Source: DATDRM01 sp035291705
Lineage (GTDB): Bacteria > Chloroflexota > Anaerolineae > Anaerolineales > UBA4823
NCBI GenBank assembly: GCA_035291705.1
Contig: DATDRM010000061.1
Coordinates: forward strand, 1-5,816
Direction of reading: 5' to 3'
DNA length: 5,816 nt
Below the pieces are notes generated by a model. It ran no database searches. It was not told the origin of the DNA and saw only the letters and a program-made list of their open reading frames with translations. Each line of letters begins with the position of its first letter. Positions within the stretch are counted from its first letter, which is position 1. The position numbers and the translations under genes were made by a program. Below, piece after piece: positions 1-4,118 of this stretch.

Positions 1-7
1 AAAGGTC

Positions 8-125
8 TCTTGGTGATCGGAGCGACGGAGGTACACCCGGTAACATCCCGAACCCGGCCGTTAAGCCCGTCAGCGCCAATGGTACTCGGAGGGCGACCTC
101 CCGGGAGAGTAGGTCATCGCCAAGA
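8..125 (+). rRNA. rrf: 5S ribosomal RNA
   Basis: This is the 5S rRNA of the large ribosomal subunit. The ends form a strong helix I: bases 5-17 pair with 116-128 over 13 bp with one G-U, and the pairing can extend through bases 1-4 with 129-132. Conserved internal landmarks are in the expected order: the CCCGAAC loop (47-53), GCGCCAATGGTA (73-84) and GAGAGTAGG (105-113). The mature ends are estimated from helix I, since processing sites cannot be seen; 5-128 is the outer limit. The gene sits at the left edge, so whether 16S and 23S genes precede it cannot be judged. It is convergent with the nucleotidyltransferase gene, whose stop codon lies about 10 bases past the 5S 3' end. Confidence 0.95.
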
Positions 126-138
126 GACTTTTTGTTTT
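116..138 (+). terminator. Possible transcription end of the 5S/rRNA unit
   Basis: The 3' strand of 5S helix I is followed immediately by a T-rich tract (TTTTTGTTTT, 129-138). A stable helix followed by U residues could act as an intrinsic terminator for the rRNA transcript. The helix is part of the mature 5S rather than a separate hairpin, so this is an inference. The tract overlaps the stop codon of the convergent gene. Confidence 0.4.
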
Positions 139-499
139 AAAGCAAAATGCTCTCTGCAAGTATTCGGCTGAGAGTGGTGTCCCCCCCAGTCAGCCTGTTT
201 TCAATTTCCGAACGCGTGAATACAAGGACGTCCACGCCACGATCGATCTCAAAATAGGGGAGAAAGGTTAAAATTCTCTGTAAGGGGTCTTTTTCTACTG
301 TATGCTCAAGAATGATCAATATATCGACATCGCTCATCCCAGTCTGATTTCCACGACCTAAAGAGCCGAATAAACGTATCTCCGCCACATTGGGGTGATC
401 GTTTTGTATTCGTCTAGTAATTTGCTGAAGGTGTTGGAGCAGTTTATTCCGATTCAGCGATATGATTTTGACAGAATTTGATGAGGCGGCTGGCGGCAT
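137..499 (-). CDS. Minimal nucleotidyltransferase (MNT domain), partner of the upstream HEPN protein
   Basis: This is a 120-residue protein of the DNA polymerase beta-like minimal nucleotidyltransferase superfamily, predicted cytoplasmic. The active-site signature GSLGRGNQTGMSDVD at residues 45-59 fits GSx10DxD exactly, giving metal-binding Asp57 and Asp59. A third acidic residue, Asp90 in GVDVLVF, is where the family expects it. The length is typical of a complete single-domain MNT. The ATG at 499 is chosen because GAGAGG lies 6 bases upstream (506-511) and no other start codon precedes the catalytic motif. The first 18 or so codons overlap the 3' end of the HEPN gene by 56 bases, so the two are co-transcribed and probably translationally coupled. 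In studied MntA-HepT pairs the MNT protein is an antitoxin that AMPylates the HEPN toxin; here that role is inferred from family and context. A run of seven G on the coding strand (181-187) lies near the 3' end. The DNA looks less GC-rich than the genes to the right. Confidence 0.9.
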   Translation of the reverse strand: MPPAASSNSVKIISLNRNKLLQHLQQITRRIQNDHPNVAEIRLFGSLGRGNQTGMSDVDILIILEHTVEKDPLQRILTFLPYFEIDRGVDVLVFTRSEIENRLTGGDTTLSRILAESILL

Positions 500-836
500 C
501 TATGGCCTCTCGGGCTTTCGCAGCAGAAAAGTAATCGGCAGGAATCCCTTCGGGAAAGCCGTTGGGATAACGAGTCTGGATGTAAAACGCATCCAGGAGC
601 TGTCCTTTTTCAATCAATTCCATTGGGGGGGAAAGATTTTGAATTTTCCGCAGCATTGGGGTGATAGCATGCCCCCAGGCATCGAGCCCCTGGAATAAAA
701 GCAAGGCCTTGACTGCTTTTTCTGCCGCCTGCTGGGCGGTAAAGCAGGCCCATTCCCAGTACTCATGCTCCAGGTCTAACCTGGCTTTATCAAAATCACG
801 CTGTGCTTGCGCAAGCCAATCCTGGTAGCGGTTCAT
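444..836 (-). CDS. HEPN domain protein, likely toxin or RNase partner of the MNT protein
   Basis: This is a 130-residue, mostly helical protein resembling the COG2250-type HEPN family. The visible signs are an N-terminal helix (WLAQAQRDFDKARLDLE), the AQQAAEKAVKALL helix at residues 34-46 that is the hallmark of this family, and a TRYPNG motif at 88-93. A final helix (residues 106-127) ends in a short charged tail. HEPN proteins paired with MNT enzymes are often RNase toxins or nucleotide-binding partners. The usual C-terminal Rx4-6H catalytic motif is not obvious: the last helix has Arg117 and His125 seven residues apart. An R-x4-H-x-Y pattern does occur at residues 19-26, in an unexpected place. 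The ATG at 836 follows a good promoter, but its ribosome binding site is weak. The gene runs 56 bases into the MNT gene. It has a seven-C run on the coding strand (625-631). The family call is firm and the toxin activity is inference. Confidence 0.87.
   Translation of the reverse strand: MNRYQDWLAQAQRDFDKARLDLEHEYWEWACFTAQQAAEKAVKALLLFQGLDAWGHAITPMLRKIQNLSPPMELIEKGQLLDAFYIQTRYPNGFPEGIPADYFSAAKAREAIDAASRLIKFCQNHIAESE
506..511 (-). promoter_or_regulatory. Ribosome binding site of the MNT gene
   Basis: GAGAGG on the - strand lies 6 bases before the ATG at 499, inside the HEPN coding region. It fixes the start of the overlapping MNT gene and shows that the overlap is a real translation start rather than an ORF-calling artefact. 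Confidence 0.6.
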
Positions 837-868
837 TTTAGTTATCGTCCCAATCCTAGATAATTTGA

Positions 869-897
869 ACTATACCGTAACCAAGTGAGATTTGCAA
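869..897 (-). promoter_or_regulatory. Sigma70-type promoter of the HEPN/MNT operon
   Basis: On the - strand the -35 element TTGCAA (892-897) and the -10 element TATAGT (869-874) are separated by exactly 17 bp. Transcription would start near 862, giving a leader of roughly 25 bases before the HEPN ATG. It lies in the 93-base gap between the ACP stop and the HEPN start, so the HEPN/MNT pair can be expressed separately from the lipid operon upstream. Confidence 0.6.
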
Positions 898-929
898 GCC
901 TTTCTCCGATTGACTTGGGGAAGGCTAGA

Positions 930-1184
930 TCAAGGGGCGATCTGCTGCGCATACAGATTGTAGGCATCCCCCACCGTCTCCACGTCCCAGGCGGCCTCCA
1001 ACGGGATGGTGAGACCCATCTCCTCTAAGCGCAGCATGAGCTCGACCAGCTTGATCGAGTCAATGAGCAGGTCACCGAGAAAAGTGGACTCGGGGACAAT
1101 CTTGCTTTCTTCAATTTGAAGCTCCTCAGCCAAAATGCGCTTAAAATCCTCGAATGGCATGGGGTTCTTAGGGGGAATGTCCAT
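930..1184 (-). CDS. Acyl carrier protein (stand-alone, dedicated type)
   Basis: This is an 84-residue acidic, helical protein with the acyl carrier protein fold. Ser43 in the motif DSIKLVEL (residues 42-49) is the expected phosphopantetheine attachment site. The flanking pattern fits the family: FLGDLLIDS before the serine, then helix II, then a third helix after MGLTIPLEAAWDVETVGDAY. After modification by a phosphopantetheinyl transferase it would carry an acyl chain as a thioester in the cytoplasm. The ATG at 1184 is 5 bases after the stop of the acyl ligase gene, which indicates one operon and likely handover of acyl groups from the ligase. GGAG is present but 13 bases upstream, so translation may depend on coupling; Met9 is an alternative start with no better signal. 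Divergence from housekeeping FabF/FabH-linked ACPs and the pairing with a ligase suggest a specialised ACP, like the ceramide-pathway ACP of Caulobacter. That role is inferred. Confidence 0.9.
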   Translation of the reverse strand: MDIPPKNPMPFEDFKRILAEELQIEESKIVPESTFLGDLLIDSIKLVELMLRLEEMGLTIPLEAAWDVETVGDAYNLYAQQIAP

Positions 1185-1189
1185 CAGAC

Positions 1190-2785
1190 TTAATCTTCTC
1201 CTTGAAGTACTTCATCACGCAGTTTGAACTTCTGCGGCTTGCCCGTCTCTGTGCGGGGAAAATCGGCCACGATCCGCACCTGGCTGGGGATTTTATATGG
1301 CTCCAGCGCGGCGCGGCAGTAGTCCAGGACCTCCTGAGAGTTCATCTCTACACCCTCTTCCAGAATGATAAAGGCCCAAACACTCTCACCCCCCAGGGGA
1401 GAGGGGATTCCAACGACAGCAGCCTCGCGGATGCTCGGATTGCCTGCCAGATAGGCTTCGATCTCAGCGGGGTAGATGTTCTGCCCGCCGCGGATGATCA
1501 CGTCCTTTTTGCGGCCCACGATGCGCATGTAGCCGGCGGCGTCGATCAGCGCCAGATCGCCAGTGTAATACCAGCCGCCTGCATCGATCACCTGTGCGGT
1601 CATATCTGGAGCATTGTAATAACCCAGCATCAGGCTGTCGCTGCGCACGGCCAGCTCCCCCACCTGACCGGGAGGCAACGGGCGGCGCTCTTCGTCTACA
1701 ACCTTGACCTCCATGCCGGGCATTGGCCGCCCTACAGTCGCAGCCTGGCGGTCGGCAGAGTCGGCCAGGCTGGTGGCAGCGATTCCCCCGGCTGTCTCAG
1801 TCGCTCCAAAGCCAATATGCACGGCGCATCCAAAGCGGCGCTGAATCTGGCGCGCTAAATCCGGCGGGCAGGGCGCTGCCCCGGTACCGCAGATGAGCAG
1901 GGAGGAGCTGTCATAATGGTCGAATTCCTCCACACCTAACATCATCTGGAAAGCCAGTGGCACAGCGATCAGGACTGTCACTCGCTCCTGCTCAACCAGC
2001 TGTAGAGCCTGGCGAGGGTGAAAGCGCGGCATCACTACCAGGCGATCGCCCATCAAAAGTGCCTGGAGCACGACTTCCAGGCCGGTGATAGTATGCCAAC
2101 CGACCGTGGAAAGGAAGGTCTGAGGCCGGCCAGCGGCGCGCAACAGGCGCGCCCGGTAGCGGCCGATGGCTTTAGCCGTCTGCCCAATAGACTTCAGGCT
2201 GGGCCTGTGCAGCCATACCTCGCGCAGCTTGATGCTGGCGACCACCGGAGCGATCAGGCTGCTGTGGGTGTGCATTGTGCCCTTCGGCCGGCCGGTCGTG
2301 CCTGAGGTGTAAAGCAGGGCGAGCAGGTCCTGGGGGAAGACGTCGAGCGAGGGCAGTGATCCTGCGCCAGATAGGCTTTGCTCCGGACCATCGGCGAGGA
2401 TGAAGTGGCGCAGGCTGGGGACTTGCTGGAGAAGGAGTTCCTCATCGACGGGCTGAGAACTCACCAGGGCCAAAGGCTGTGCGTCACGCAACACGTCCAG
2501 CAGGCCCTGGCGACGGAGCTGCGGATCGAGGGGGACGATGACGGCTCCCAGTCTGGCGAGGGCGAAGAACAGGAAGATGAATTCCGGGCCCGGCGGCAGG
2601 AGGCAGGCGACTTTTCCGCCTTTCTGCAAGCCAAGCGCGATGAGGTCTTGCGCCTGGGAGTCGATGCAAGCCAGCAGCTGGCCGTAGGACAGGCGAGCCT
2701 CGCCGCAAACCAGGGCTTCCTGATCCAGCCGTGCGGCGGCCACCTGCCGGATGGCTTCGTACATGGTCAGCTTGGCATGCAGCAT
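1190..2785 (-). CDS. AMP-forming acyl ligase (acyl-CoA/acyl-ACP synthetase family)
   Basis: This is an ANL-superfamily enzyme of 531 residues, close to the usual family length. It should activate a carboxylic acid with ATP to acyl-AMP, then pass it to a thiol on CoA or on the ACP encoded next door. Numbered from this start, the core motifs are in order: phosphate loop YTSGTTGRPKG (159-169), GFGATETAG (325-333), YTGD (407-410), the hinge and A8 region GRKKDVIIRGGQNIYPAEIE (423-442) and PRTETGK with catalytic Lys516. All key residues are present, so it should be active. The ATG at 2785 is preferred because GAGG (2792-2795) sits 6 bases upstream; an in-frame GTG at 2797 would add four residues but has a poorly spaced site. 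A basic segment of about 30 residues (near 187-220) sits between the phosphate loop and the acyl-pocket region and looks longer than usual. Fatty-acid substrate is likely but not provable from sequence. It is 55 bases after the acyltransferase gene and 5 before the ACP gene. Confidence 0.92.
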   Translation of the reverse strand: MLHAKLTMYEAIRQVAAARLDQEALVCGEARLSYGQLLACIDSQAQDLIALGLQKGGKVACLLPPGPEFIFLFFALARLGAVIVPLDPQLRRQGLLDVLRDAQPLALVSSQPVDEELLLQQVPSLRHFILADGPEQSLSGAGSLPSLDVFPQDLLALLYTSGTTGRPKGTMHTHSSLIAPVVASIKLREVWLHRPSLKSIGQTAKAIGRYRARLLRAAGRPQTFLSTVGWHTITGLEVVLQALLMGDRLVVMPRFHPRQALQLVEQERVTVLIAVPLAFQMMLGVEEFDHYDSSSLLICGTGAAPCPPDLARQIQRRFGCAVHIGFGATETAGGIAATSLADSADRQAATVGRPMPGMEVKVVDEERRPLPPGQVGELAVRSDSLMLGYYNAPDMTAQVIDAGGWYYTGDLALIDAAGYMRIVGRKKDVIIRGGQNIYPAEIEAYLAGNPSIREAAVVGIPSPLGGESVWAFIILEEGVEMNSQEVLDYCRAALEPYKIPSQVRIVADFPRTETGKPQKFKLRDEVLQGED

Positions 2786-2791
2786 CGACGG

Positions 2792-2795
2792 CCTC
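2792..2795 (-). promoter_or_regulatory. Ribosome binding site deciding the acyl ligase start
   Basis: GAGG on the - strand lies 6 bases before the ATG at 2785. The upstream GTG at 2797 has only an AGGA about 2 bases away, too close to work well. The ATG is therefore the better start, giving 531 rather than 535 residues. Confidence 0.5.
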
Positions 2796-2840
2796 ACAAT
2801 CCTGGGAAATGCAATTCAATTTGCGGGAAACGCCCTGGGT

Positions 2841-3980
2841 CTAAAGTTTCAGCTGGTACAGGCGGTAGTGTTTGTACCGTTCGGCTCCCAGGCGGTTGGC
2901 GAGCAAGTTGATCATGGGATTGTATTCGGAGGTAATCGAACCGTCCAACCAGGCATAGCCTTTCTCGTAGACAGCCTTGACGGTTTCCAGGTAAAGCAGG
3001 GCGTCGATCCCGCGACGGCGGTATTCTTCCAGGATGCCCATCAATTTGAAGGAAACGACGTCGATCTGCCTGACTAGGCGCCGGGCTTTGAGCCAGCCGA
3101 AGGGGAAAAGCCGGCCGTTGAGGTGGATCAACACCCGGTTGATATCGGGGAGAGCGACGCAGAAGCCAACCGGATTTCCATCCACTTCAGCAAAGAGGGC
3201 GGTGTCCGGGTCGAGGAAAGGTCGCAGCTGGTTGGCCAAGCTGCGAAACTCTTCTTCGGCGATCGGGACAAAGCCAGGGAGATGGTTCAATGTATCGTTA
3301 AAGAGGCGATGGGCAGTGGCAATCTCGATCTCCCAGTTTTCGGTTCGCACCTTGCGGAGGGTGACGTTGGCGGAGCGACGCGCTACGTCAGCCACGCGGT
3401 TGAGCTCCGCAGGGATGTTCTTTAATTCCTCGCCGATTTGCGAGCGGAAGGCCCGCCAGGCATACAGGTCGTGATCTTTATCCATCCCGTAGTGCTCCAG
3501 GAAGTCTTTGTAATACAGGGGGGTGTGCGCTGCCAACATGACCGGTGGGCAATCGATGCCTTCCACCAGGACACCCGGGCATTCGTTTTCGGTGAAATTG
3601 GTGGGACCGCCCATCAAGGAGATGTTGCGTTCGTACAGCCAATCCACGGCGGCGTCCAACAGGGCTTCGGCGACGGCGAATTCCTCGATCACTTCGAAGA
3701 AACCAAAGCCGCCGACCTGCTGGCTCAAGTGAGCGACACGGCGGTGGTCGACAAAGGCGGCAATGCTGCCCACCGCCTGGCGGCCCTGGCGCGCCAGGAA
3801 TAGGCCCACATCGGCGCGCTCATAGAAGGGTCCTTTGGCCGGATCGAGCTTGTTGAACTGATCGGAGATCAATGGTGGGACCCAGTTCGGGTCGCCCTGA
3901 TAGACGCGCCAGGGGAGGAGGATAAAGTCGCGCAGGTCACGGTGGGACGTGACTGGCTGGATTTTTAGGGGTGAGACCAC
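2841..3980 (-). CDS. GNAT-like N-acyltransferase of the YghO / bacterial ceramide synthase type
   Basis: This is a cytoplasmic acyltransferase of 379 residues with what looks like a double GNAT fold and no signal peptide. Residues below are numbered from the ATG at 4013; subtract 11 for the preferred start. The N-terminal half has family features I recognise: LPWRVYQGDPNWVPPL (33-48), GGFGFFE (101-107), GGPTNFTENECPGVLVEG (135-152) and CPPVM...PLYYKDFLEHYG (155-176). The C-terminal half has the GNAT acyl-donor motif EYRRRGIDALL (330-340) and ends with NPMINLLANRLGAERYKHYRLY (365-386). This resembles YghO and the Caulobacter ceramide synthase group, often labelled only as N-acetyltransferase. 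The predicted reaction is transfer of an acyl chain to an amine, with ligase and ACP as supplier. The GTG at 3980 is chosen because GAGG lies 7 bases upstream; the longer ATG at 4013 (390 residues) has no ribosome binding site. It is the first gene of the operon. The family call is good, the substrate unproven, and Chloroflexota may hold paralogues with other roles. Confidence 0.8.
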   Translation of the reverse strand: MVSPLKIQPVTSHRDLRDFILLPWRVYQGDPNWVPPLISDQFNKLDPAKGPFYERADVGLFLARQGRQAVGSIAAFVDHRRVAHLSQQVGGFGFFEVIEEFAVAEALLDAAVDWLYERNISLMGGPTNFTENECPGVLVEGIDCPPVMLAAHTPLYYKDFLEHYGMDKDHDLYAWRAFRSQIGEELKNIPAELNRVADVARRSANVTLRKVRTENWEIEIATAHRLFNDTLNHLPGFVPIAEEEFRSLANQLRPFLDPDTALFAEVDGNPVGFCVALPDINRVLIHLNGRLFPFGWLKARRLVRQIDVVSFKLMGILEEYRRRGIDALLYLETVKAVYEKGYAWLDGSITSEYNPMINLLANRLGAERYKHYRLYQLKL

Positions 3981-3987
3981 AATTATG

Positions 3988-3991
3988 CCTC
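3988..3991 (-). promoter_or_regulatory. Ribosome binding site deciding the acyltransferase start
   Basis: GAGG on the - strand lies 7 bases before the GTG at 3980. The upstream in-frame ATG at 4013 is preceded by no Shine-Dalgarno-like sequence. Because of this site the shorter 379-residue form is preferred, leaving 3981-4118 as the divergent control region. Confidence 0.45.
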
Positions 3992-4045
3992 GATAACGGT
4001 AATGGATTAACATCCATAGTGTACCATTAGATATCCAAAATAACC

Positions 4046-4062
4046 CGCTGGAAAGGCCAGCG
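4046..4062. repeat. Short inverted repeat in the divergent control region
   Basis: CGCTGG (4046-4051) and CCAGCG (4057-4062) form a perfect 6-bp dyad around a 5-base centre. It lies upstream of the acyltransferase gene and abuts the larger dyad at 4061-4098. It could be a protein site or chance in GC-rich DNA. Confidence 0.35.
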
Positions 4063-4098
4063 ATACGCGGCGAATCGATTGCGTCTCGCCGCGTTTCG
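4061..4098. repeat. Large inverted repeat around the kinase -35 element, candidate operator
   Basis: The left arm (4061-4073) and right arm (4086-4098) are 13 bases each and pair at 12 of 13 positions; the inner 9 (ACGCGGCGA and TCGCCGCGT) match perfectly. The 12-base centre holds the -35 element of the kinase promoter. Genes diverge on both sides, so a terminator is not expected here and a regulator binding site is the better reading. Arm centres are 25 bp apart, a little over two helical turns. Confidence 0.5.
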
Positions 4099-4107
4099 GT
4101 GTATATT
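4079..4107 (+). promoter_or_regulatory. Sigma70-type promoter of the kinase gene
   Basis: TTGCGT (4079-4084) and TATATT (4102-4107) are separated by 17 bp. The expected start is near 4114-4115, only about 4 or 5 bases before the kinase ATG at 4119, so the transcript would be essentially leaderless. The -35 lies inside the centre of the inverted repeat. Confidence 0.6.
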
Positions 4108-4118
4108 ACGGTTCAGCA

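Noticed and set aside
462..698. Small + strand open frame antisense to the HEPN gene.
   Set aside because: It has no family signal and no ribosome binding site, and is fully explained by the HEPN coding sequence on the other strand.
898..925. Possible terminator hairpin after the ACP gene (GCCTT...AAGGC).
   Set aside because: On the - strand only five outer pairs are perfect, the inner part needs bulges or mismatches, and no T run follows. It may slow transcription but does not meet a terminator standard.
1202..1858. Long + strand open frame of 218 codons.
   Set aside because: It is antisense to the acyl ligase, whose frame carries all ANL motifs. The predicted protein has no recognisable family pattern and is a GC-rich shadow.
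2378..2911. + strand open frame of 177 codons.
   Set aside because: It spans the antisense of the ligase 5' end and its upstream gap, with no family motif; it is a shadow frame.
3034..3803. Several overlapping + strand open frames.
   Set aside because: All lie antisense to the acyltransferase gene, which has clear family motifs throughout.
4018..4023. TACACT as a -10 box for the acyltransferase operon on the - strand.
   Set aside because: No matching -35 is found at 16-18 bp. It could be a weak or activated promoter, but this is not enough to list. The operon promoter remains unidentified.
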